Assembly (NCBI GenBank): GCA_020057445.1
Contig: JAGVFV010000041.1
Coordinates: forward strand, 1 to 5,583
Length of the DNA stretch: 5,583 nt
Direction: 5' to 3'
Source of the DNA: an archaeon
Lineage (GTDB): Archaea > Nanobdellota > Nanobdellia > Woesearchaeales > JAHJEM01
Part shown: positions 1-5,024 of the stretch, in pieces
How positions within the stretch are numbered: position 1 is the stretch's first letter
Layout of the letters: each line of letters opens with the position of its first letter
Program-made: the position numbers and the translations under genes
The notes under the pieces: generated by a model
Databases searched by the model: none
Told to the model about the DNA's origin: nothing
Seen by the model: only the letters and a program-made list of their open reading frames with translations

Positions 1-162
1 GTCTCCCATGACAGAGTACCAGATGCGTGCCATTTCTGTGTGTGGTGCGAGGGTCGTTTAAAAGGGTTTCCAATCACCGGGCGGTCTATTGGTCTTTACT
101 GTCAAGTAGATATGTATGGTAAAATTAATAAATGCAGAACAGTTCCTCTCATGACGGGGTGA
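1..162 (+). CDS. C-terminal part of a cysteine-rich small protein (partial, left edge)
   Basis: Frame 1 is open from the first base to a TGA at 160-162, giving 53 residues; the start lies left of the window. The translation is rich in cysteine: a CHFCVWC cluster at residues 10-16, then Cys34 and Cys45. This spacing suggests a small metal-binding (zinc) knuckle, which is an inference from the pattern and not a recognised family. The last codons hold GGGGTGAT (156-163), a Shine-Dalgarno-like run overlapping the stop, so the next gene may be translationally coupled to it. The next gene continues in the same frame after the TGA, so an interrupted single gene is an alternative. A 53-codon open frame is not rare by chance; the cysteine pattern and the junction with the next gene are the main support. 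Function unknown. Confidence 0.5.
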   Translation, partial: VSHDRVPDACHFCVWCEGRLKGFPITGRSIGLYCQVDMYGKINKCRTVPLMTG

Positions 163-163
163 T
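156..163 (+). promoter_or_regulatory. Shine-Dalgarno-like GGGGTGAT overlapping the upstream stop
   Basis: The run matches the archaeal 16S anti-Shine-Dalgarno consensus (GGAGGTGAT) except at one position and overlaps the TGA at 160-162. It suggests reinitiation for the gene ending at 747. The nearest in-frame codon after it is ATT at 166, and the first canonical in-frame start is GTG at 196, 32 bases further on. It may therefore point to a non-standard start or be coincidental. Confidence 0.4.
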
Positions 164-195
164 ACATTAGGTATCAGAATGAAAAGTTCGAACAA

Positions 196-747
196 GTGGG
201 AAGCATTCCAGCAGGTGCGTTGGTCCTCAGGTTTCCTGGAACAAACTTGAAGATGCTCTATGAGAGCAGTACGGCATACATCAATAAGAGTGATAATGTC
301 GGACATCTTTCTTTGGCTATCAGGGATTTTGAGACTGAAGAGGATGGTGAGGCTGAAGGGTTCGTCGGAGGAATCGGCCGGATGATGGCTGAGCAGTTAA
401 ACAATCCTTCAGTCAAAAAAATGGTAAGAAAGATGTTGGCAGATCACGACCATCACCTTTTCTATTCCATGGCAGATGACGGGACTGAGATCGTGTGCAT
501 CCCTGGAACAGATGATAAGTTCCAGATCGATGACCAAAGCATAAAAGGGCTTGTCGTTGCCTCGTACAGCACGCATGGAGAGATACCTTCAGCTGAACAG
601 GTGTATGGCCATCATGTTTCTGCAGTCTGTCATAGAACATTGTTATCGGATAGGCCTTTCATTAGACAAGAAGTGTTGGATTTGGCTGCAACAGTGAATG
701 GCATTTACGAAAAAGCCTTTGGGATCATGAAGGAGTCTGGCTTTTAA
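196..747 (+). CDS. Hypothetical protein, 183 residues, unrecognised
   Basis: This is a soluble-looking protein with no signal peptide or membrane segment. The N-terminus has a beta-like stretch (GALVLRFPGTNLKMLYES, residues 7-24). An acidic run follows around residues 44-55, then a helical segment (about 57-83) and a histidine cluster at His84, His86 and His87 before LFYSMADDGTEIVCIP. The C-terminus is helical. I recognise no family. The start is uncertain. GTG at 196 is the first canonical start in frame, but no Shine-Dalgarno site precedes it. The frame is open back to the TGA at 160-162, and GGTGAT at 158-163 lies 2 bases before an in-frame ATT at 166. The ATG at 179 is in another frame and stops at 250. 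The gene follows the cysteine-rich gene closely, probably in one operon, and ends with TAA just before a T-rich tract. Confidence 0.72.
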   Translation: MGSIPAGALVLRFPGTNLKMLYESSTAYINKSDNVGHLSLAIRDFETEEDGEAEGFVGGIGRMMAEQLNNPSVKKMVRKMLADHDHHLFYSMADDGTEIVCIPGTDDKFQIDDQSIKGLVVASYSTHGEIPSAEQVYGHHVSAVCHRTLLSDRPFIRQEVLDLAATVNGIYEKAFGIMKESGF

Positions 748-749
748 GC

Positions 750-767
750 ATTTTTTTATTCTTTTTG
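750..767 (+). terminator. T-rich archaeal-type terminator
   Basis: Directly after the TAA at 745-747 are a run of seven T (751-757) and a second run of five T (762-766), with no hairpin. Archaeal RNA polymerase typically terminates at such U-runs. The tract separates the upstream pair of genes from the RlmE gene, which has its own TATA-like box further on. Confidence 0.55.
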
Positions 768-778
768 AATACAGGATG

Positions 779-787
779 TTTTTTTAA
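779..787 (+). promoter_or_regulatory. TATA-like box for the RlmE gene
   Basis: TTTTTTTAA lies about 27 bases before the ATG at 811 and about 18 before the ATG at 802. With usual archaeal TATA-to-start spacing, transcription would begin near 808-811, which would make the message leaderless on the second ATG. The element is degenerate, and its T-run could also belong to the terminator region of the preceding gene. Confidence 0.4.
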
Positions 788-801
788 GACCAGTTCATTT
801 C

Positions 802-1359
802 ATGTCTGTCATGGTCTACGTCCCGAATGATTATTATGCGCGAAAAGCGCGCCGTCTTGGTTATGTATCGCGCGCCGTCTTCAAGCTTATGGAGCTTGAC
901 AGAAAATATGGCTTGCTCAAGCCAGGAATGAGCGTGCTTGACCTTGGCGCAAGCCCTGGTTCCTGGTCACAGTATGCATCCACAAGGATAAAACCCGGCG
1001 GCAGAATCACTGCCTTTGATCGCAATCATCTGGAAGTCTCTCTTGAAAATGTCAATTTCCTGCAGGGGGATATCGCTGATCATGTCGAAGAACTCTCTGC
1101 GATGGAGAAGGACATCGTGCTCTCGGACATTGCTCCTGATACAACAGGGTACAATGACCATGAGCGGTCAGTTGAACTCTGCCTTCTTGCGGTGCGGATA
1201 AGCAGCAATGCGGATGTGTTGGTGGCTAAGATCCTCTCCGGTCCTGATGATAGGAATGTCGTCGCTCATGCGCATGAATATTTTGGGAAAGTTATGTTGT
1301 TTCGGCCAAAGGCGACGCGGAAAGGAAGCAGGGAGTTGTATGTTGTCGGGAAGAAATGA
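802..1359 (+). CDS. rlmE: 23S rRNA (uridine-2'-O-)methyltransferase RlmE / FtsJ family
   Basis: This SAM-dependent enzyme is predicted to 2'-O-methylate a uridine in the A-loop of 23S rRNA (U2552 in E. coli), a late step of large-subunit assembly in the cytoplasm. The sequence shows the FtsJ Rossmann fold: a YVSRAVFKLMELD entry segment, SAM motif I DLGASPGSWSQ (residues 47-57), FDRN at 72-75, LSDIAPD (107-113) and SRELYVV (176-182). The K-D-K-E tetrad is complete: Lys28, Asp109, Lys143 and Glu178. At 185 residues it is a bare catalytic domain, slightly shorter than the 209-residue E. coli enzyme, and has no C-terminal TRAM extension as seen in some archaeal homologues. The start is either ATG 802 or ATG 811; a TATA-like box at 779-787 favours 811 if the message is leaderless. 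It is convergent with the gene ending at 1388, 28 bases away. The family is clear; the exact target nucleotide in this organism is inferred. Confidence 0.93.
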   Translation: MSVMVYVPNDYYARKARRLGYVSRAVFKLMELDRKYGLLKPGMSVLDLGASPGSWSQYASTRIKPGGRITAFDRNHLEVSLENVNFLQGDIADHVEELSAMEKDIVLSDIAPDTTGYNDHERSVELCLLAVRISSNADVLVAKILSGPDDRNVVAHAHEYFGKVMLFRPKATRKGSRELYVVGKK

Positions 1360-1387
1360 ATACGCATAAATGAATGTAATTCTGCTG

Positions 1388-1771
1388 TCAGTCTCCCCAG
1401 CCGTATTTCCATCCTTCCGGCGGTGAGGTTTTCAGGAGTTCGTCGAATGCCGGATCTGTTCCTATCTGGTAGTCGACGCTTCCTCCGCCTGGTTTGGAGA
1501 TGCGTTTATACGCGGCTGAGATGCTCATCTCTCCCATGCCGACGACGCGATACCTGTCTCCATCAGGAGAAGGGACTTTGTGTTCAGGATACTTCCGTGA
1601 CGGCACCATCTCGATAGGGATTCCTTTTTCTTCGAGAAATGCCCTGAGCATGTTCTTATGGAATTCTCCCATCCTTCCGAAGATGAGCACCGGCCTTTCT
1701 TCGAAGAGGACCTGCACGATCTTGAAGAGGCCTCCTTCTTCAGGAAGGCACCTGTATTCGACACTTGTCAT
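1388..1771 (-). CDS. Hypothetical protein, 127 residues, leaderless
   Basis: I do not recognise this protein. It is soluble, with no signal peptide or membrane helix. Residues 26-50 read as a beta strand, a glycine turn and a helix (PVLIFGRMGEFHKNMLRAFLEEKGI), in the style of an alpha/beta fold. After that comes a charged, proline-containing middle part (MVPSRKYPEHKVPSPDGDRY). The tail is glycine- and tryptophan-rich and ends PPEGWKYGWGD. The start is well supported: a TTTAAA box at 1796-1801 is centred about 27 bases before the ATG at 1769-1771, which fits an archaeal leaderless transcript, and no Shine-Dalgarno site is present. It follows the zinc-finger/AbrB gene by 35 bases on the same strand but has its own promoter, so it is probably separately transcribed. 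Its 3' end faces the RlmE gene, and I see no T-run terminator in the 28-base gap. Confidence 0.75.
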   Translation of the reverse strand: MTSVEYRCLPEEGGLFKIVQVLFEERPVLIFGRMGEFHKNMLRAFLEEKGIPIEMVPSRKYPEHKVPSPDGDRYRVVGMGEMSISAAYKRISKPGGGSVDYQIGTDPAFDELLKTSPPEGWKYGWGD

Positions 1772-1793
1772 AGGACTCGGGAAAGAAGGATGT

Positions 1794-1803
1794 CATTTAA
1801 AGG
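1794..1803 (-). promoter_or_regulatory. Archaeal TATA box for the 127-residue gene
   Basis: Read on the minus strand, the sequence is GAAACCTTTAAATGA: a purine-rich BRE-like stretch, then TTTAAA (1796-1801). The TTTAAA centre is about 27 bases from the A of the ATG at 1771, the spacing expected for a leaderless archaeal message. Confidence 0.65.
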
Positions 1804-1806
1804 TTT

Positions 1807-2142
1807 CTACATGCCCGCATGAACTTCTTTCGCGCTCACTGGCTTGATGAGTATCCCGTCAGGTCGTGCTTCAAAGACACCGTAATCCTCTGGCTTGATC
1901 TTGAAGTCCTTCAATACTTTGCTCGGTATCCTGATAATGGTGGAATCTCCAAGGGAGCCGAATTTCCGCACAAGCTCTTTCCTGCCAGAGAGGATGTCAA
2001 ACCGGAGGAGTTCTGACGAGGTGAAATATTCTTCTCCGCAGTTTTGGCATTTCATGCAGTTGAGGCGTATGCCTTCTTTCATCGTCTGGCCGACATTGAC
2101 TTTTCCATTGCACTTATAGCAGGTTTCCATGAATTTTTTCAT
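1807..2142 (-). CDS. YgiT/MqsA-like zinc finger plus SpoVT-AbrB DNA-binding protein (putative antitoxin)
   Basis: This 111-residue protein probably binds DNA as a dimer, represses its own operon and neutralises the product of the overlapping upstream gene. The N-terminal part is a zinc ribbon: Cys8-x2-Cys11 paired with Cys32-x2-Cys35 (CQNCGEEYFTSSELLR), the pattern of YgiT/MqsA antitoxins, with an extra Cys29. Residues about 60-102 form a SpoVT-AbrB swapped-hairpin domain (KFGSLGDSTIIRIPSKVLKDF, then YGVFEARPDGILIKPV), as in MazE/AbrB-type antitoxins and regulators. The start is ATG 2140-2142, with GAGGAG at 2149-2154 six bases upstream; a longer frame back to 2217 has no such support. ATG overlaps the upstream stop as ATGA, so translation is coupled. 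The domains are seen in the sequence and the antitoxin role is inferred. A stand-alone transcription regulator is the main alternative. Confidence 0.85.
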   Translation of the reverse strand: MKKFMETCYKCNGKVNVGQTMKEGIRLNCMKCQNCGEEYFTSSELLRFDILSGRKELVRKFGSLGDSTIIRIPSKVLKDFKIKPEDYGVFEARPDGILIKPVSAKEVHAGM

Positions 2143-2369
2143 TTTTTTCTCCTCATTTTTGATGTTGGCTTGATGTGGATCAGGATGATATTCTCGTGCT
2201 CGACATAGGAAAGGCATAATGCCTTCCCTCTGTAAGGATACAGTACATTGTATTTGTTCTGGTTCTTCGAAACTAAAGTGTGCTGTCCGTTGTCGAGGAT
2301 CTCAATAATGAATTCGAGTGGTTTTCCGATCTTGTCGTATTCTTCCTTAAAGTGCCAGGTAAATACCAA
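2139..2369 (-). CDS. Small beta-rich protein, putative toxin of a toxin-antitoxin pair
   Basis: The protein has 76 residues from the TTG at 2367-2369. The pattern is a short strand with histidine (VFTWHFKEE), a helix (KPLEFIIEILDNG), then several beta strands (KYNVLYPYRGK, ALCLSYVEHE, IILIHIKPT) and a basic tail (KMRRKK). This layout resembles small RelE/DUF4258-like proteins, which are often paired with YgiT-type zinc-finger antitoxins; the match is by eye only. Its TGA overlaps the ATG of the zinc-finger/AbrB gene (ATGA), which strongly supports it as a real translated gene in an operon. The start is uncertain. The frame stays open for 12 more codons, through coding-like SDDLHWKGKLL, back to an ATA at 2403-2405. 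A GGTGAT Shine-Dalgarno site lies exactly 4 bases before that ATA. With that start the protein would have 88 residues. No catalytic residues can be assigned. Confidence 0.68.
   Translation of the reverse strand: MVFTWHFKEEYDKIGKPLEFIIEILDNGQHTLVSKNQNKYNVLYPYRGKALCLSYVEHENIILIHIKPTSKMRRKK
2149..2154 (-). promoter_or_regulatory. Shine-Dalgarno site GAGGAG for the zinc-finger/AbrB gene
   Basis: GAGGAG on the minus strand lies six bases before the ATG at 2140-2142, inside the last codons of the upstream gene. It fixes the start of the zinc-finger/AbrB protein at this ATG instead of in-frame codons further upstream. Confidence 0.7.
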
Positions 2370-2409
2370 TAATTTCCCTTTCCAGTGCAGGTCATCGGAA
2401 AATATCTAT

Positions 2410-2416
2410 ATCACCT
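2410..2416 (-). promoter_or_regulatory. Shine-Dalgarno site AGGTGAT before the putative toxin gene
   Basis: AGGTGAT on the minus strand lies a few bases inside the predicted transcript (start near 2420). It is followed after 4 bases by an in-frame ATA (2403-2405). The same GGTGAT-plus-4 spacing precedes a normal ATG in the gene starting at 5036. No in-frame ATG follows; the ATG at 2393-2395 is in another frame. Confidence 0.55.
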
Positions 2417-2421
2417 AAATG

Positions 2422-2445
2422 ATATCTATTATAAATAATAGATAT
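2422..2445. promoter_or_regulatory. Perfect palindrome, putative operator of the toxin-antitoxin operon
   Basis: Two perfect 10-bp arms, ATATCTATTA (2422-2431) and TAATAGATAT (2436-2445), flank a TAAA spacer. The half-site core ATATCTAT recurs once more at 2402-2409, so three half-sites lie within 45 bases. The palindrome overlaps the downstream edge of the TATA box and ends just before the predicted transcription start, where a bound protein would block initiation. The AbrB-type protein of the operon is the obvious candidate to bind it. The repeat is seen directly; the operator role is inferred. Confidence 0.6.
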
Positions 2446-2457
2446 TTATATGTTTTT
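2441..2457 (-). promoter_or_regulatory. BRE/TATA promoter of the toxin-antitoxin operon
   Basis: On the minus strand GAAAAAC (2451-2457 region, BRE-like) precedes TATAAATATC (2441-2450). Counting about 27 bases from the TATA centre puts the transcription start near 2419-2420, which would leave a leader of roughly 15 bases carrying the AGGTGAT site. Confidence 0.6.
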
Positions 2458-2458
2458 C

Positions 2459-2469
2459 GGAAAAAAAGG
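2459..2469 (-). terminator. T-run terminator after gyrB
   Basis: On the minus strand, a run of seven T (2461-2467) starts four bases after the gyrB TGA (2471-2473). It has no hairpin, as is usual for archaeal intrinsic termination. It is immediately followed by the promoter of the next operon, so gyrB is probably transcribed alone at this end. Confidence 0.55.
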
Positions 2470-2470
2470 A

Positions 2471-4855
2471 TCAGACGTCCAGGTTCACGACTTTCTTCGC
2501 ATTCTCTTCGATGAACTGGCGCCGCGGTTCGACGTCGTCTCCCATGAGTATCTTGAAGACCTGGTCTGCTTCGCTTGCGTCCTCTATGGTGATCTGCTTG
2601 AGCGTGCGTGTCGCAGGGTTCATGGTCGTGTCCCAGAGCTGGTCCGGGTTCATCTCTCCAAGGCCCTTGTATCGCTGGATAGTGATGCCTTCAGTTCCGA
2701 TCTTCTTGAGGAGCTCTTCCTTTTCCTTGTCATTGAGGCAGTACGTGTGCTGTTTTCCTTTCTTGACAAGATATAGAGGCGGTTGTGCAAGGTAGACGTA
2801 GCCGTTGTCGATGAGTGGCTTCATGTACCTGAAGAAGAATGTCAATATCAATGTCGTAATATGGCTTCCGTCGACGTCTGAATCAGTCATGATGATGATC
2901 TTGTGGTAGCGCGCCTTCTCGATGTTGAACTCTTCGCCGATGCCGCAGCCGAGGGCAGTGATGATGACCGTGATCTCGTTTGAGCTGATGACCTTGTTGA
3001 GCCTTGCTTTTTCGACGTTGAGGATCTTTCCGCGAAGGGGAAGTATCGCCTGGTATTCGCGGCTCCGTCCTTGCTTTGCGCTATTATGGACAAAAACTCC
3101 TGATGCGAGGGCAAAATTATGGGTTCCTGGGACTTCCAGGTCATAGACGTCGATTGGCGTTTCGATTGGTATTATTTGCTTTATTTTGTGGTTGAAGTTT
3201 TCTGTCGTGTCTTCTATCCCGCAATAATCTCCAGTTGTGATGGTGATTTCTGAAGAAATTATTAGTGATTTGAGGAAAATACTGCTATCAAGATTTTTAG
3301 CTGGAAGATATGTGCCATCCCGCAACATGAAGAGGTGTTCAGGGGTGCAGATTATTTCTTCATTGTTATCTAGTATTATCTTGATCACTTTCGTTCGGGA
3401 TTTGGTTTTTCGGACATTGTTGATTTGTTGAATGCCGATGCTTCCATCGTGCAATATTGTATAACAGAAGTGGCTGATTCCTTTTTTTTCCTCGGCAATG
3501 AGTTCTCTGAATGAAAGCGATCTTCCGTCCGCAAGGGCAATCTTCGTATCTCCGGAAAAGCAGCCTCCGGCAGAATCTCCCTCGACTATGTAGATCTCTG
3601 ATTTTGCAGGGTCGCGTTCCTGGCAGTCTGCAAGCTTTCCCGGAAGTGTGGAATATTCAAGAGCGCTCTTTCTCCGTACGAGCTCGCGTGCCTTTCGCGC
3701 AGCTTCCCGCGCCTTTGCGGCATTCGCTGATTTCTCGATGATCTGCTTTGCCTCTTTCGGGTGCTGTTCGAGGTAGATGGTGAGTTGTGTGGAGACGATG
3801 GAGTCGACGATGCCTTTCACATTCGAGTTGCCAAGGCGCGTCTTTGTCTGGCCTTCGAATTGCGGCTCAGGAACCTTGAGGGAGAGGATGGCGGTCATGC
3901 CTTCGCGCACGTCGTCGCTTGAGAGTTTCTCATCCTTGATGATGCCTGCCTTCTCTCCAAAGTTGTTGAGCGTCCGCGTGATTGCGGTGCGAAATCCCGA
4001 GAGATGCGTGCCTCCTTCGTGCGTGTTGATGTTGTTGACAAACGTATGCACTGTCTCCTGGTATTCGTCGTTGTACTGGAGAGCAAGCTCGACTTCCACG
4101 TTCTCCTTGCTGCCGGAGATGTAGATGATGTCGTGGAGGAGGTTTTTCTTGGTGTTGAGGAATTCGACAAAGCTCTTGATGCCTCCTTCGTAATAGTATT
4201 CTGTAGATTTCCCGTCGCGCTCGTCGTTGAGCACGATCTTGATCCCTTTGTTGAGGAAGGCAAGTTCGCGAAGGCGAATGGAGAGCGCGTCGAATTCGTA
4301 TTCGATGGTCTCCGTGAATATTTCAGGGTCTGGCCAGAAATGGACAGTAGTCCCTGTCTTGTCGCTTGTGCCTGTCTCTTCAAGGCCGCCTGTGGCGTCG
4401 CCTTGGTGGAATCCTTGGAAATAGACCTTGCCGTTCTTGTAGACAGTCACCTCAAGCTTTATGGAAAGCGCGTTCACGACGGATACGCCGACGCCGTGAA
4501 GCCCTCCTGAGACCTTGTAGGAGTTCTTGTCGAACTTCCCTCCTGCGTGGAGTTTCGTCAGGACGACCTGCAGGCTTGACATCTTGTATTTCTCGTTGTA
4601 GTCCACAGGAATGCCACGGCCGTCGTCCTCGACGCTGACAGAGTTGTCCTTGTGGATGGTGACGATGATGTTCTTGCAGAATCCGACCATGGCCTCGTCT
4701 ATGGAATTGTCCACGACCTCGAATACCAGGTGGTGGAGGCCTCGAGGGCCAGTGCTTCCGATGTACATGCCTGGCCGTTTCCTGACCGCGGAAAGTCCTT
4801 CAAGGACTGTTATCTTCGACCCGTCATACGCCTCTGCATCTTTCTTGTCTGCCAT
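2471..4855 (-). CDS. gyrB: DNA gyrase subunit B, interrupted by a mini-intein
   Basis: GyrB is the ATPase and TOPRIM subunit of A2B2 DNA gyrase, which introduces negative supercoils using ATP. The precursor has 794 residues from the ATG at 4853-4855; without the 160-residue intein it has 634, a usual length for GyrB lacking the E. coli-type insertion. Motifs in order: VLEGLSAVRKRPGMYIG (17-33); EVVDNSIDEAM with the catalytic Glu46 and Asn50; DDGRGIP (77-83); KVSGGLHGVG (114-123); the QTK loop at 336-338; TOPRIM EGDSAGG (425-431); the intein (432-591); SAKQGR (592 on); TDSDVDG with metal-binding aspartates 658, 660 and 662; and the C-terminal QRYKGLGEMNPDQLW. A TTG at 4877-4879 would add eight residues. 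MADKK at 4855 fits the usual short N-terminus better and gives a leader of about 20 bases from the predicted start. No gyrA lies next to it within the window. ParE is an alternative name, but GyrB is the usual archaeal form. Confidence 0.95.
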   Translation of the reverse strand: MADKKDAEAYDGSKITVLEGLSAVRKRPGMYIGSTGPRGLHHLVFEVVDNSIDEAMVGFCKNIIVTIHKDNSVSVEDDGRGIPVDYNEKYKMSSLQVVLTKLHAGGKFDKNSYKVSGGLHGVGVSVVNALSIKLEVTVYKNGKVYFQGFHQGDATGGLEETGTSDKTGTTVHFWPDPEIFTETIEYEFDALSIRLRELAFLNKGIKIVLNDERDGKSTEYYYEGGIKSFVEFLNTKKNLLHDIIYISGSKENVEVELALQYNDEYQETVHTFVNNINTHEGGTHLSGFRTAITRTLNNFGEKAGIIKDEKLSSDDVREGMTAILSLKVPEPQFEGQTKTRLGNSNVKGIVDSIVSTQLTIYLEQHPKEAKQIIEKSANAAKAREAARKARELVRRKSALEYSTLPGKLADCQERDPAKSEIYIVEGDSAGGCFSGDTKIALADGRSLSFRELIAEEKKGISHFCYTILHDGSIGIQQINNVRKTKSRTKVIKIILDNNEEIICTPEHLFMLRDGTYLPAKNLDSSIFLKSLIISSEITITTGDYCGIEDTTENFNHKIKQIIPIETPIDVYDLEVPGTHNFALASGVFVHNSAKQGRSREYQAILPLRGKILNVEKARLNKVISSNEITVIITALGCGIGEEFNIEKARYHKIIIMTDSDVDGSHITTLILTFFFRYMKPLIDNGYVYLAQPPLYLVKKGKQHTYCLNDKEKEELLKKIGTEGITIQRYKGLGEMNPDQLWDTTMNPATRTLKQITIEDASEADQVFKILMGDDVEPRRQFIEENAKKVVNLDV
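3083..3562 (-). other. Mini-intein in GyrB (160 residues, no homing endonuclease)
   Basis: This is an in-frame protein-splicing element between EGDSAGG and SAKQGR of the TOPRIM domain. Block A opens with Cys1 (CFSGDTKIALADG). Block B holds Thr73-Pro-Glu-His76 (ICTPEH). Block F is VYDLEVPGTHNF with His148. Block G ends SGVFVHN with penultimate His159 and terminal Asn160, followed by Ser as the +1 nucleophile. All class 1 splicing residues are present. Only about 60 residues lie between block B and block F, too few for a LAGLIDADG endonuclease, and none is seen. The sequence strongly resembles what I recall of the Synechocystis GyrB intein, which starts CFSGDT and ends with the same SGVFVHN at the same insertion point. 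By hand count, G+C is about 40% (170 of 420 bases, 3121-3540), lower than the flanking gyrB lines, consistent with separate origin. Confidence 0.95.
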
Positions 4856-4899
4856 GGTTTTCTCGTCGGAGAATCTCAAGATTTAAGGAGTGGGGTCTC

Positions 4900-4914
4900 T
4901 TTAAAAACGTTTCG
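4900..4914 (-). promoter_or_regulatory. BRE/TATA promoter of gyrB
   Basis: On the minus strand GCGAAACG is followed by TTTTTAAA (4900-4907). The TATA centre predicts a transcription start near 4875-4880, about 20-25 bases before the ATG at 4855. The leader has no clear Shine-Dalgarno site. The predicted start almost coincides with the TTG at 4879, so a leaderless TTG start cannot be excluded. Confidence 0.55.
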
Positions 4915-4976
4915 CTGGCATACGCGGTGCTTACTGGTGCAAGAGACATTGTTTGGCTTGGGAACTGCTTTTGACC

Positions 4977-4990
4977 GATACCTTTTTAAA
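4977..4990 (+). promoter_or_regulatory. BRE/TATA promoter of the gene starting at 5036
   Basis: GATACC is followed by TTTTTAAA (4983-4990) on the plus strand. The usual spacing predicts transcription from about 5012-5015, leaving a short leader of roughly 20 bases that carries a Shine-Dalgarno site. With the gyrB promoter it forms a divergent pair in the 4856-5035 intergenic region. I see no other element between them. Confidence 0.6.
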
Positions 4991-5024
4991 ATCCAGTTCT
5001 GGGTAAGGAGTCCATTACATTTAA

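Noticed and set aside
160..162. TGA read as selenocysteine or as a recoded sense codon
   Set aside because: TGA is the ordinary stop of rlmE and gyrB in this window, and no selenoprotein family or SECIS element is visible.
58..306. 82-residue open frame on the minus strand
   Set aside because: It lies antisense to the cysteine-rich and 183-residue genes, has no promoter or Shine-Dalgarno site and no recognisable protein pattern.
847..881. 12-base direct repeat GCGCGCCGTCTT (847-858 and 870-881) in rlmE
   Set aside because: The two copies are read in different frames in a well-conserved FtsJ region (ARRLG and SRAVF), so it looks like a chance of composition.
2142..2217. 25-residue N-terminal extension of the zinc-finger/AbrB protein
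   Set aside because: The GAGGAG site and ATGA overlap fix the start at 2142; the extension is the upstream gene read in another frame.
2450..2776. 108-residue plus-strand frame antisense to the gyrB 3' end
   Set aside because: It overlaps the highly conserved gyrB C-terminus and has no start signals. It is a shadow.
3160..3330. Possible remnant of a homing endonuclease between intein blocks B and F
   Set aside because: The roughly 60-residue linker shows no LAGLIDADG or HNH motif, and its length matches an ordinary mini-intein linker.
3895..4510. Long open frames overlapping gyrB (3895-4383 minus, 4004-4510 plus)
   Set aside because: They are shadows of gyrB in other frames: low-complexity Ser/Arg/Thr-rich or antisense translations, while gyrB motifs are continuous here.
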